Positions 11,123-21,453 of a DNA stretch of 64,000 bases are shown here, piece by piece. The position numbers were made by a program, and so were the translations under genes. Every line of letters starts with the position of its first letter. The stretch's first letter is position 1. The DNA is taken from positions 67,001 through 131,000 of the forward strand of contig NC_090145.1 in the NCBI RefSeq assembly GCF_017916325.1, read 5' to 3'. Origin of the DNA: Leishmania martiniquensis. Its lineage: Eukaryota > Euglenozoa > Kinetoplastea > Trypanosomatida > Trypanosomatidae. A model generated the notes under the pieces. That model saw only the letters and a program-made list of their open reading frames with translations. It was not told the origin of the DNA and did not search any database.

Positions 11123-13663
11123 TACCCTCACCTCACCCCATCTCGGCTCCATCTACACCTCCATTATAGTGTGCGCGTTCGCCTATATGCTACCACGGGG
11201 CGGGGGGGCTTTGGTGAGGAGGTGGCGCATGGCTTGCGAAGGTATAGGAAGATCCGATGCGTACTGCTCTCTTCGACTACGCGACGCTGCGCCCCCCCCT
11301 CCCCCCTGCCTCCTCATTACCAGAAAGTAGGGGCGAAGGGTTCATCCTGGGCTTTGTCATGACATGTGGGCAGCGCACGTACGCCCGCATGGGGCTTTCT
11401 CCAGAGGCTTTGCGATAGAGAGCAGTCAGAGATACATAAGGGTCACCCGTCCTTCATCGATCGAGGTCTGCTGCCTTGTATTTGCAGGGGGTTATGTAGA
11501 AGCTATTCTGCACCACTTGTGCGGATGCAGCCATGCTTTCTCGATGCCACTCGTGTGTGTGTGTGCGTGCGTGGGCGCGTGGCCTTCAGTTTCTGCCACG
11601 GATGCTGGCGATTTGGTCTACCTGACCCACTCGCGTGCCCCTCCCCCCTCCCCCTTTTTCTCCCTTTCTCTCTTCTCGGCGGGCACGCACACCTGCATGT
11701 CTTCGACGCTCGCTCAGCAGGTGTATTGTGTGACTGCCCACCCCTCGTACTTTTCGCATCCTCCACCCTCCCAATACGCTGAGAACCCCCTTTTCTCTTT
11801 GCCCGAAGATGTTGCTGATCATCACTGCCATTGCGTTCTTTTTTCTTAGGGAAGCAGGCGAGACCGTTGTCGATGTGACCTATGCGTATGCGTATGTGTG
11901 TGTGTGTGTGTGTAACTGGATTGGTGTTACACTGTATGCTGCCTGCGCATGCTGCCGACGGGGCATGCTACCATCTGTCCTCCTGCCACTGTGCAGCCTT
12001 CTCACCAGCTGTCCCCCTCTCCTCCCTTCTCATCCCTCTTCTCATCCCTGTTCGGCTCATCTCTTTGGCGTGTGCAGTCTGCGTCTCGTGGAACCGCGCC
12101 GCCCCCGCCCCCCCGGGGTAGGTAGGTAGGTGAAAGAGAGCAGGAGGAGTGGGCAATGTGGGAAACGCGTGAAGAAGTGGCCGGCGGTCGCGGTGGTGGG
12201 CGACACGAGTGCGCAGCCGACCCAAAATGAATCCGCGGAAGCGCAGTGGTGGAAATGGAGACGGAAGGAAGAAGCCAAGGCGCCTGCAGTTGCTCTCTCA
12301 CTTCCTTCGTATCGCGGCATCGGCTGCTGTTTTGGTGGAAAGGACATCAGCCAGTGATGAGGAGCACGCGAGACACAGGCTTGCGTGTGATCGAGAGAAG
12401 GGGAGTGTGAGGCTCCCGTTCTGCGCCACGGCTCTGATCCAGGTGGGCGCCGGCTCTCTTCGGCTGGGGGAAAAGGGTCTGTGATACTGCGATGCTCCGG
12501 CCTCTCTCACAAACGCCGTGGCTTTCGAGCATTAGCTGCCTCGCTCTTACTTTCCATCTTGACGGTCTTCCCTCCTGCACTCTCCTCTCATCGAGCTTGA
12601 TGTCTGCCGTAATGCACACGAGTGCTCTTACCGCGCCTCCTTCTGATCCCGCCGCGGCGTCTGAGCGAACTTCGGTGCTCTCTTGCCGTGATGTCTTCTC
12701 CCGTCTGTCCCGTTCGTGGCTGACCCTACGTGCGTCCGACTCACCGCCTTTCAGCACACACACACACACCCATGCACGTGCTCCCCTCGCCTGCATCACC
12801 TGACGGCGGACTCAGACACGGCGTGCACGCCTACGCCTCGATGGCATTGCCTCTCTGTCTCTCCCGCTGATTTCCTCCATGCCCTTCTATCCGTGCTGGT
12901 GCTCTCTCCAGGCAGGGTATGGGTGCGCCCGCTCTCTGCGATGCTCTTTCCCCCTTCATGCTCCCCTCGTCGTCGGCCCTGCACCGCCTGACCAGCAGAC
13001 GTCTTTGCCAATGGGGTGGGGAAGCAGTATCGAATCGCCCCTTTCTGGTTCGAGCGAGCACACCCATCCCTCTCTCGTTCTCGGTGCGTGTGCGTGGGAG
13101 GGGTCAGAGGCTCATCGCAGACCGGGCCCCCCGCTTCGCACTGGAGAGGACACAGGTGGAAAGAAGATTTGGCGCGTCTCTCTCTCTCTCTGACTCTTGG
13201 TGCCTCCTCGGCAGCTGCACCCAATGCTTCGGCGTGCCTTTGCTGTATCGCTCAGTGGCGACGTCGGTAGCGCAGTACGGCCGCTTCCCTCCCTTTTCTG
13301 TTGCGAAACGCTTTCCGTTTTGTGCACTCTGACCACAGCCTCTCCACCTCTTCCATCGCGTTACTGCTTCAGCGTAGTCGCCGCTGCCGCCGCCCTCTTC
13401 CCTTCCCCAAAGGCGCTGGCGCTCTTGCTTGCACGCTCTCCCGTTTTCGGCCACTTTCTTCCTCGACAATGGCCGCCGAACAATCAACACGGCACGCACG
13501 CCCACCCCCTCTCCCCGTGCGCCACTCAACAAAGAGGGGGGAGGCACAGAAGCCACACTCGCGTCACATTCACCCCAAACAGAGGCCGCTTCTTGAGATC
13601 CTCCTTCGCCGCCTTTGGTCTCTCCTGTTCCCTTTTCGCTCCCCGCAATGCCGATGACCGGGG

Positions 13664-14297
13664 GAGGGGAGAGGGGCAGTTGAGTGTGTGCGGTATCGCC
13701 AGGGGCCCGACGCTCAACTCTCTCTCTCTGTGAGTGTGGTTGTGTGTGTGTGTGTGCTGTGGGGGGTGGGGATGGTGGTGGCGCCAAGCAGCCCCTCCCC
13801 TGCCACTGCAGAGCCACTTGTGGCGGCGACGCAGGGCTGTGTGCGCACAGCGTAGGGAAGTCAGAGCGATGCACCGCAGCAGATGTTGGCGGCCAGGGCG
13901 TGGATGGCGCGGTGCTGGAGCGACGCGCGACTGTGTGCGCACATCTGTACCGCCCGTATGGCGTGCGGCACCTGAGCGTGACGCGGGCGCGTCTCTGCCG
14001 GGCCGTGCTCAGCTCAGTGGCGCGAAGGTGCCTGAGCCGCCCCTCCGAGAGGGATGCGCCGGGCGGCGGCCACCATCATGGGTGCGGTCGTGCGCTGACC
14101 TTCGAGGCGGTGGTGGGTAAGGGCTCGCGCGGGGGGAGGGCGAGCATCGAGGACGGAGCCGGCGCATTGCTGTGACGCGACTCCTAGCGCTGCTTCGCAC
14201 CACCGCGAGGCGACACGGGCCTGTATGTGTGTGACGGACGCGGCGGCGGGCGGGGCTGCACTTCATGCTCTGTACGCTGCAGAAGAGAGGGACGTTG
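13664..14297. repeat. Dispersed repeat copy A (candidate SIDER-type retroposon), full length
   Basis: About 634 bases almost identical to copy C (57954-58595) over the whole length and to copy B (30246-30789) over about 540 bases. It starts GAGGGGAGAGGGGCAGTTGA, contains a TG tract of 8 units at 13741-13756 and ends GAGAGGGACGTTG. Differences from copy C that I could see are four TG units and one A/G change near the 3' end. Size, spacer location and copy number fit the short degenerate retroposons of Leishmania UTRs (SIDERs), but I see no clear poly(A) tail or target-site duplication, so the family name is tentative. Confidence 0.75.
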
Positions 14298-14692
14298 GGG
14301 AAAAAAGGGACCTCTCTAACGTCTCGGACCCTGCGAAAGTCTGGGCGCTTCAATATGTGTTTCTTCCCCTCACTACACGCGCGCGCGTGCCACTTCACTC
14401 GGCCCCTCGTCCCCCTCTCCCCTTCAATCGGTCTCTTGCGCGCTGCGCTTTCTCTTTCACTGCGGGAAATGCAAAACAAATCTCGACCTTGTGTGGTGGT
14501 GTGGACTCGCGAGTGTCTATCGGATCGCGTCTCAGTGGCTGGTGCTGCTGCTGCTCTTTTTTGGTTCATATAGTCCGACAGCGCTCTGCTTCGCTACCGT
14601 CTGTGACTCTCTTCGTCTGCGACAGTGTGACTGTGCGTGCGAGGCCGTGCCCTCTTTTCAGCGTTTTTTTTCGTCGAAAGTTTCTCTTTCGC

Positions 14693-14694
14693 AG
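14693..14694 (+). promoter_or_regulatory. Probable spliced-leader acceptor AG for the NTPDase gene
   Basis: The run TTTCTCTTTCGCAG ends here, 29 bases before the ATG at 14724. A second CT-rich AG lies at 14660-14661. Inferred. Confidence 0.45.
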
Positions 14695-14723
14695 TGCGAT
14701 ACACAAACAGCGGAGGATTCCCG

Positions 14724-16826
14724 ATGACGGCCATCGGTGGCGCCAGGCGTGGCAAGCTGCCGAGCAAGATGACCCTGATTGTCATTGGCGTCTTTGCCGC
14801 CGTGATGGCGATCGTCTTCCTCACCGCGTACGAAGTTGGTGTTAGCACCGCCAACCCACGCCTGTCGCATTACGTGCAGCTCACAGAGATCGCTGTGAGG
14901 AAGAGCGAGGCAACACTGGCGAGGTGCCATCAGACCAATGACGATTTGCTAAAGGGTGGCGAAATAAGGACCGCGCGGGTGATCTCGGAGATGGAGCGGC
15001 AGAAAGAGGAGCTGAAGAACATACTCGCGCTGGAGCGTGAGCGTGTCGCGTCGGCGCGTAGTCTGTTGCTGGTGTGCGAGGACGAGCTAGCGAAAGGACT
15101 CAAGGAGCTTTTCGGCGTCGCCGACCAGAACGTTACGGCGCGACTTGAGTGGTTGCGGGCGAGGCGGACCCATCTGGAGGCCGAACATGCGAGGCTCACC
15201 GATGGCCCGTTTGGTGTGATGGAGCTGCGCCGAAGCAGCGACATTCGCGCGCTGCAGGCGGCTCTCTTTCACGAGATGCGCGCTCACCAGAAGGGAGAGG
15301 GTGACTTTGCGGGGAGGGGCGATGCGTGCGCGCAGTCATCGTTCAAATACTCCGTTGTGTTCGATATCGGCAGTACAGGGAATCGCGTGCATGTTTACAA
15401 GTACGCAGTGGACCCTCTTGCGCAGATCACCGCTGCGGCGCCTGGCGGGCTCAGCCAAGTCGACCTCGTCGAAGAGCTGTTTGAGCTGAATCACAAAGCG
15501 CTTAGTCAGCTCGAGAATCCCGTGGAGGAGGCCCCGGAGGTCTTATGGGAGCTGTATATAAAGGCGAAGAACTTTGTGCCGGCGGAGCTGCATGGATGCA
15601 CGCCGGTGGAATTCAAGGCTACCGCGGGGCTGCGCATGCTGAGCCGTGAACGAGCCGCCGAGATTCTTGCCGGAATTCGTGCGCGCTACCGAAACGAAAC
15701 GTTCTGGTTGCGCGGCAGCGCGCCGGTCCGCATTTTGGAAGCCCGAGAAGAGGGCCCGCTGGCGTGGCTGACGGTAAACTTTTTACTGGGCGCCTTCGCG
15801 AACGACGCGGCAGAGACTTCTACAGCGGCCATAATTGACCTCGGTGGCGGCTCCACGCAAATTGTGTTTGAGCCTGCGGAGCACACGTTTCACCAGATGC
15901 ACACAGACCTGCGCTACTCAGCGAGCGTGGGCAGCCGGACGGTGAGAGCGTATCAGCATAGCTACGAAGGGTATGGCCTGCACGCGGCTACCACAGCGCT
16001 GCTTCTCGTGATCGAAGGCGGGCACCAATATAGGCCAGACGGCAGCAACGGCACCGCGACCACGACCAGTACAACGAGGCCGATCGTGACGACGACGGCC
16101 GCGGACGGCGGCCTGGACGACGCACCACCTCATTTCGCGCCTGGGGAGAAGATGGGCGCCAATAAGGACGAACAAGGTGACACCGCCCCCAGCACAGCGC
16201 CGCCGACGACGACCCTACCTCCGCCACGACCGCCGCCGGGGAACGCGGAAGTCATGGAGGCGTTTCCGTGCTTCGCTGTCGGCTACGAGGATCCGACGGG
16301 TGTGAGAAATATCAAGAAGAATGACGCCGGGGAGCCGGTAACGCACCCCAACTTTCAGGCATGCGTCAGCCTTTTCCGCGATCGGTTGCTGAAGCCGGCG
16401 GCGCTGGCGTGTGAGGCGGTGACCTGCGGTATCGCTGGCGTCTTCCAACCGCCGCTGGCCGCCTTCGCCGGCGACATCTATGCGTTTTCGTTTGTCTTTG
16501 ATCTGCTGGACTTGGCGAACCGCTCCTTACTGCCAGAGGGAGGTGTTGTGTCGAGCGAAAAGTTCGAGGTGAGGCTGACGGACATGGAGAAGATCGGGGA
16601 GGCTCACTGTTCCTCCCTTACTCTCGACCGTATCGGTGCAGCCACTGCAAGGGACAGACTCGGTAGTCTGAAGCCGGAGTACGAGTGCATGTACTACTCC
16701 TACATGTACGCGCTGCTCCGCCACGGGTACGAGGTGCCGGAGGAACGCGTGCTGCATGTGGCCAAGAGAATCCGCGGCTACGAGGCCGCCTGGTCCCTCG
16801 GAGCCTCACTTGTCTCCCTCATGTAA
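14724..16826 (+). CDS. NTPDase2: Nucleoside di/triphosphatase of the GDA1/CD39 family, NTPDase2-type
   Basis: 700 residues from ATG 14724. A short basic N-terminus is followed by one membrane anchor (about 17-38), implying a type II Golgi/secretory or secreted enzyme. The apyrase conserved regions are in order: ACR1 FDIGSTGNRVHVYKY (D214), ACR2 KATAGLR (K298), ACR3 EGPLAWLTVNFLLG with the presumed catalytic base E343, and ACR4 DLGGGSTQI (D372). ACR5 is weaker (SYEGYGLHAA). The enzyme hydrolyses nucleoside di- or triphosphates such as GDP and UDP using divalent metal. In the Golgi this supports nucleotide-sugar exchange, and in kinetoplastids it may also aid purine salvage. Two oddities are a ~150-residue Glu/Arg-rich helical stem between anchor and ACR1, and a Thr/Pro-rich insertion at ~430-509. 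All key residues appear intact. Confidence 0.92.
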   Translation: MTAIGGARRGKLPSKMTLIVIGVFAAVMAIVFLTAYEVGVSTANPRLSHYVQLTEIAVRKSEATLARCHQTNDDLLKGGEIRTARVISEMERQKEELKNILALERERVASARSLLLVCEDELAKGLKELFGVADQNVTARLEWLRARRTHLEAEHARLTDGPFGVMELRRSSDIRALQAALFHEMRAHQKGEGDFAGRGDACAQSSFKYSVVFDIGSTGNRVHVYKYAVDPLAQITAAAPGGLSQVDLVEELFELNHKALSQLENPVEEAPEVLWELYIKAKNFVPAELHGCTPVEFKATAGLRMLSRERAAEILAGIRARYRNETFWLRGSAPVRILEAREEGPLAWLTVNFLLGAFANDAAETSTAAIIDLGGGSTQIVFEPAEHTFHQMHTDLRYSASVGSRTVRAYQHSYEGYGLHAATTALLLVIEGGHQYRPDGSNGTATTTSTTRPIVTTTAADGGLDDAPPHFAPGEKMGANKDEQGDTAPSTAPPTTTLPPPRPPPGNAEVMEAFPCFAVGYEDPTGVRNIKKNDAGEPVTHPNFQACVSLFRDRLLKPAALACEAVTCGIAGVFQPPLAAFAGDIYAFSFVFDLLDLANRSLLPEGGVVSSEKFEVRLTDMEKIGEAHCSSLTLDRIGAATARDRLGSLKPEYECMYYSYMYALLRHGYEVPEERVLHVAKRIRGYEAAWSLGASLVSLM

Positions 16827-18560
16827 GTTGCCTTTCTGCGATAGCCGTGCGGGGGGGCGGGGGAAGGGCACTGCTGACGCGCAGTGCTGCCGTGCATTGC
16901 GAAATAACGGCCGGTGTGAAGATCGCCACGTGCGTGCATATTTAAAGCCTCCCTGTGTGTGTGTGTGTGGCAGTGCTCTCTCTCCTTTGCGCCAACTTCT
17001 TATCGCCAACTGAAAGATTACCCGTCGTTCTTCTCGCTCAGGTCTGCGCATGTCGCCGATGTCGTTTGCAGGGCGAAACATGCTCGGGGCTGTGCTCTCG
17101 ATCATGCGCATACACCGACACGTGATGCATGTAAAAAGTGTCTGTGGAGGCTCGGATTCGGTTGGGGGTCAAGGGTCTCCACCCTTTTTTTTGCATCTCT
17201 CACGCGACCCCTCCGCGACGAAGTCGCTTCTTCCGTTTCTTCACTCGCACTTTTCGTGCGCGAACGACCAGAGCGACAGAGAGGTGGGGTGCGGTCGTGT
17301 AATGCTCAGGACGTGGAGAGACATGTCACAGTGCTCTCCGCGCTTTCAGCGACATGCGTCGTGCAGCGTTCATCTCTTCTCATACCGCACTGTGCTCTTC
17401 TCCTCATTGGGAGATGCAGAAGAGTCAAGTCATGGTCAGCGCTTGCTTTTCGTCTCTCACCACGGCACAGGTCTTTGTAGGGTGACGGAGAAGGTGCCGG
17501 GAGGGGAAGGGACTGCTGCGTCACGGTACCCGTCCGTGAGGAGTGCGACGAAAGGATGACGTGAGCGCAACAGAACACTTGTTGAAAGCCCCACCAGCGC
17601 CCGAGAGAGAGATGGGCATCGAGGGGCGCAACTGGAGGGCATTCCTGTTCGGTATACTCTTCCTACAAGGACAGGACACTCGCCAGCTCGGGTAGCTTGG
17701 GAACGTGTGCGGACGTGCGTCACGTATGCCTGCGATCATCGATTGGCTCTCGTCTCCTTTTTTGTTCCGTTTTTTTTTTCCGACGCTATCGCTGATGTCG
17801 TGTCTGTCTGCAGAGTGTTGCCGTCCTTTCTCATCATCATAGCGGCTTGCGAACACAATCAGCCACCACAATCAGGCACACATCACATGCGCGACGTGAC
17901 GGCGTGTCATCTGCAGCGACGAGAGGGGCTGCTGTGCCACAGGAGGGGCTTTGTGCCTCGCACGGCGCTCTCGATCTTTCCTCCTCCTTCTCTGTATTCT
18001 TCCTCCACGACTGTTGCCTGCCCGCCCCCACCCGCTAACAGGGGGGGGGCGCAGCGGTCTCCATGCCCGCGGGTGTTGCTGTGTGAGAGGAGAGCCGTCG
18101 CCACTCTCCCACGTAACAGCACTCTGTCCTCATCCCCTCTCTCTTGCACTCATCTTCCTCACCCTCTCTCGCATGCTCGTGTGATGTGTCAGCCGCGACC
18201 CACACGCGCATACCTTCACGACGGTCGTTTTCCACAGGTGCTCTTGTGTGCACGCGTGTGTGTATGCGCTCGTATCAGCGTTTCGGTTTTCTCAAGTTTT
18301 CTGCTCGGTGTGGCTGCTCGTCTGAGTCGTGGCTCCTCTGTGGGCGGCGTGCCTCGTGTCACTGTGCCAGCAGGCGCCCACCCCCTCCCAACACATCAAC
18401 ACCGGGAAGCAGCAGGCGACCCTGCACAGGGTGGCATCTCACCATACGTGTACTACGGCACGTCTTTTCTGCGCCCTATTTCTCACATTGCGCAGCGCGG
18501 GAGCAAATCATTCTCTTCCTTCGCACATTGCGTAGGCAACAGGATCGACAGTCCGTGAGA
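16827..18560. other. Spacer, no gene recognised
   Basis: About 1.7 kb with a G-run at 16850-16863, a GT tract near 16953-16970 and CT-rich blocks. Frames within it are not convincing as genes and lack usable ATGs. Confidence 0.55.
18494..18495 (+). promoter_or_regulatory. Possible spliced-leader acceptor AG for the LRR gene
   Basis: The CT-rich stretch CTATTTCTCACATTGCGCAG ends here, 65 bases before ATG 18561. An alternative lies after the T-rich stretch near 18295. Inferred. Confidence 0.4.
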
Positions 18561-19310
18561 ATGGTGTACCCAACACACCCTCCGCACTCGTCACTGGTGA
18601 GGGCGGACAACGCTGAGGCGGAGTTGGAGCAGGCGCTGAAGGACGGTGCCGACACGCTCTACTTCGGCCATCATTTCGACTGCGCCGATGTACCCCCCGG
18701 CATCGCTGCGCTGCGTGAGCAACTGGAGATCCTGCACCTCGACAACAACTACCGTTTCACGAGCATATCGTCCCGTGTGACGGCGTTGACGAACCTGCGC
18801 TGGCTGAACGCGAGCTACTGCTCCCTACGTAGCGTGGACTCCTCCATCGGCCGCCTGTCGAAACTGGAGCGGCTGACGCTGAACAACAATATGCTGACTT
18901 GGCTGCCACTGGAGATGTGGCAGCTTAGGGTGCTGGAGGAGTTGCACATTGGTAACAACAAGCTCCGCGTGCTACCGGGAGGCCTCCTCTTCCTCCCTCG
19001 CCTTCGTGACTTGACACTGGAGAACAACCCTTTCTACACGCGTGAGGAGGTGGAGGGGGCGGCTGCAGCGACCTACATCCCGGCGCAGCTCGTCATCGAC
19101 TGTAGTGCCTGCCGCATCAGCTCCCGTCACTATCGGGTGCTGACCACTTTCCATTCGATTCTGAGCCACCGCGACATTCCCTTCGTGCACTTTGTCTGCT
19201 CCGACGCGTGTGCCGGGCACCTGAGCAGCCGCCTCGAGATGTATGACCAGTCTCAACGAGAGAACAAAAACAACGAGCGACGCCCGACACACGCCACCTT
19301 TGATGGGTGA
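18561..19310 (+). CDS. Leucine-rich-repeat protein with C-terminal cysteine motif
   Basis: 249 residues from ATG 18561; the frame extends upstream without a better start. Residues ~54-150 carry four to five LRR units: LEILHLDNN, LRWLNASYC, LERLTLNNNMLTWLPLEMWQL, LEELHIGNNKLRVLPGGLLFL, LRDLTLENNPF. These form a short curved binding scaffold. The region after the repeats holds C181-x2-C184 and C213-x3-C217 around an aromatic/His-rich stretch (RHYRVLTTFHSI, IPFVHFVCSDAC). It looks like a small metal-binding or capping module, as in some short animal LRRC proteins. There is no signal peptide or membrane span, so the protein is probably cytosolic. The binding partner is unknown. Confidence 0.85.
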   Translation: MVYPTHPPHSSLVRADNAEAELEQALKDGADTLYFGHHFDCADVPPGIAALREQLEILHLDNNYRFTSISSRVTALTNLRWLNASYCSLRSVDSSIGRLSKLERLTLNNNMLTWLPLEMWQLRVLEELHIGNNKLRVLPGGLLFLPRLRDLTLENNPFYTREEVEGAAAATYIPAQLVIDCSACRISSRHYRVLTTFHSILSHRDIPFVHFVCSDACAGHLSSRLEMYDQSQRENKNNERRPTHATFDG

Positions 19311-21453
19311 AGGTGAGGGGAGCGATCTTCGTTGAAGCGCTTAAGCGTGGCGGTGCATTCGCCGAGTGGCATACGTTTTAGTTTCACACGGATACGCCCA
19401 CGGTTGGGAAGAGCGGAGTCGGCATAAGTGTGCGGCCGCCCTCGCTCACGACTCTTTCTCTCTCACGCTCTCTCTTTCTCTTTCTCTTTCGCTCCCTTCG
19501 CACTGCCTCTCCGTCGAGCCGCCGCCTTCGCCCGCTTTTTTTTCTTCGCAGCAGCGCTTTCTTCGCCCGTATGTCTTCTCAAACGCTGCTGCGCTATTCG
19601 CCTCGCCCTCTTTCGCTTTGTGTCGGGTCGGTCGCTCGTTGAACGGCCCCGCGTCACTCTTTCCTCCCCGATGTTAGTGGCGCTTTGTTTTTCGTGCGAG
19701 GGCGCCGTCGCTGGTGGTGTCCACATGCCGCCTATCCATTTTTTGGTGCCGTCCCATCACTTCCCCCTTCCCCCCATCCCCGCCTTCTTCTTTTATTATT
19801 TTCGGTCCTCCGTTGTATAGGTATGCCCGCCGTCAGGTGGGCAACTTCCGTGAGAAGATGGCGAGCCATCTGCGTATGCGTGGGCACGTGGCGATGTGCC
19901 GCTGATGTCCCTCCACCCCTATAAGGGCGATGCTCTCTCACTGTCCTCTCGCCGTGCCGGTCTGCCAGTTGGCGGTGCTTCTCCTATTGGCGTCAACACA
20001 CCGCCCCGCCGCAGCCGACGCCTTTTCGCTCGTGCACGCTTTCACGCTCCTTATCGCTGCCGCCTGACCCCTCCCCCACCTGTCATGAGCGCCGCCTCTG
20101 CCGTTCTGCTCATGAGTGCGCGCCTGCTGTCCCTCGTCGCTACTTTCTTTTTTTTTCTTCTTGCGCCCGTCGGGGGCGGCTGGGGTGCGTCCCTCGCATG
20201 GCTCCTCCCCCTCTCCCCTCCTTCCCCCCTCCCACTCACCCTCCACACCACATTAGACGCGAAGGCAATCGATCACGCAGAGAGCGACAGGCGGGACGAG
20301 GCACCCTTCTCGGGCAATTTTCGGCTTGACACGCGAGGCGTGTATTTTGTGAGGCTTCAGAGAACAGTCAAGGGGAGATGCGGGAAGCCGGCGCAGGCAA
20401 TGGCGATCTTTGAGGGAGAAGGGCTGAAGGAGAGGGGGCGGGGTGGTAATAGCGGTGTGTGTGTGTGGAGGGGGGGCGCACTGCTGTGGAAACCGACGGA
20501 GAGGGCGGAGACGGCGCAGAGCCCAGCGCGAATCGAAACTATGTAAAGCATTGTCAGGTATAACACCCCAGCAGCCGCTCTTACAGGCTACGATTATATA
20601 TTTTTTTCTTCTTCCGCTCCCTTTAGGGGTATCCTTGGCTTTCTCAACGGCATTTTTGTCGACTACACACACCTGATGGCGCGGTCCGGCCTGCTCCGCA
20701 TGCAGTGGCCACCGAGAAGAAACTGTGGCGCGGCAGACATCATCACTTCCTCACGTGCACTGTGACGGTTGAATGGGACGGCAAAGCAATGACGGAAAAG
20801 AGAGAGAGCTGTTACACAACACACACACACAAACATACATGTCTCCACGACCGCTCCCAAGTTGCAAAATTTGTCGCGGTAGCGTCGTCTCTCCCTGGCA
20901 GCTCGAGATCGCGTGCCCCTCCCCCCCTCTTCGATGAGAGTGCCCAGGGTGTGGTGGTGCTGCTGCCTTGTACATCAAGCTCGGGGGAGGGGGTCAGGCT
21001 GGCCAGCCACAGTGCGTTTTTTTTCTTCTCTTTTTGGGGCCACCGCGATGCTCTACCACCGCCTGCGCTTGGGCAGGTGTGGGCGGAGTCCGACATTTTC
21101 TTCTTGGGCCGAATCACATTTTCTGCTTCAGTCACAAGAGCGGCCTGCGCATGAGATCGTCTCCCGTGCGGGGCTTCGGGGGGGACGCATGGGCACTTTT
21201 GCTCTCTCCCATCAAGACGGCTCGGTGCCTTCCTTCTTCTCACCCTGGGAGAGGGTGAGCGATGCAATGACCGCACGCGGCCTCGCGCTCGCCGCAACTT
21301 CGTCTCTCCGTAGCGTCGACCCCCATCACCCGCTGCACGCTCCTCCTCCGTCTTCTTTTTGTTGTGTGTTTCCCTGCCGTGTGACTAGCGCAGGTCACGG
21401 TGCAGCGGCGCTTTTTTTCTTCTCGCTTCTTCTTCATCGGTCGACTTGCCCAT
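19311..21453. other. Spacer, no gene recognised
   Basis: About 2.1 kb of CT- and T-rich DNA with short TG and CA runs (e.g. 20456-20464, 20816-20830). No convincing coding frame is seen; the T-rich tract at about 21410-21450 precedes the next gene. Confidence 0.55.

Larger units (their letters stand above)
11123..14723. other. 3.6 kb spacer containing repeat copy A
   Basis: No gene recognised. It contains a TG tract at about 11895-11913, a GTAG tetranucleotide run at about 12117-12130, CT-rich blocks, and the dispersed repeat at 13664-14297, which has open frames on both strands because it is GC-rich. The last 400 bases hold the CT-rich splice region of the NTPDase gene. Confidence 0.6.

Noticed and set aside
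13684..14175. Open frame of ~163 residues repeated in all three dispersed repeats
   Set aside because: Open frames exist in several phases and on both strands because the repeat is GC-rich. The copies are too identical to test for coding selection, and no known domain is present.
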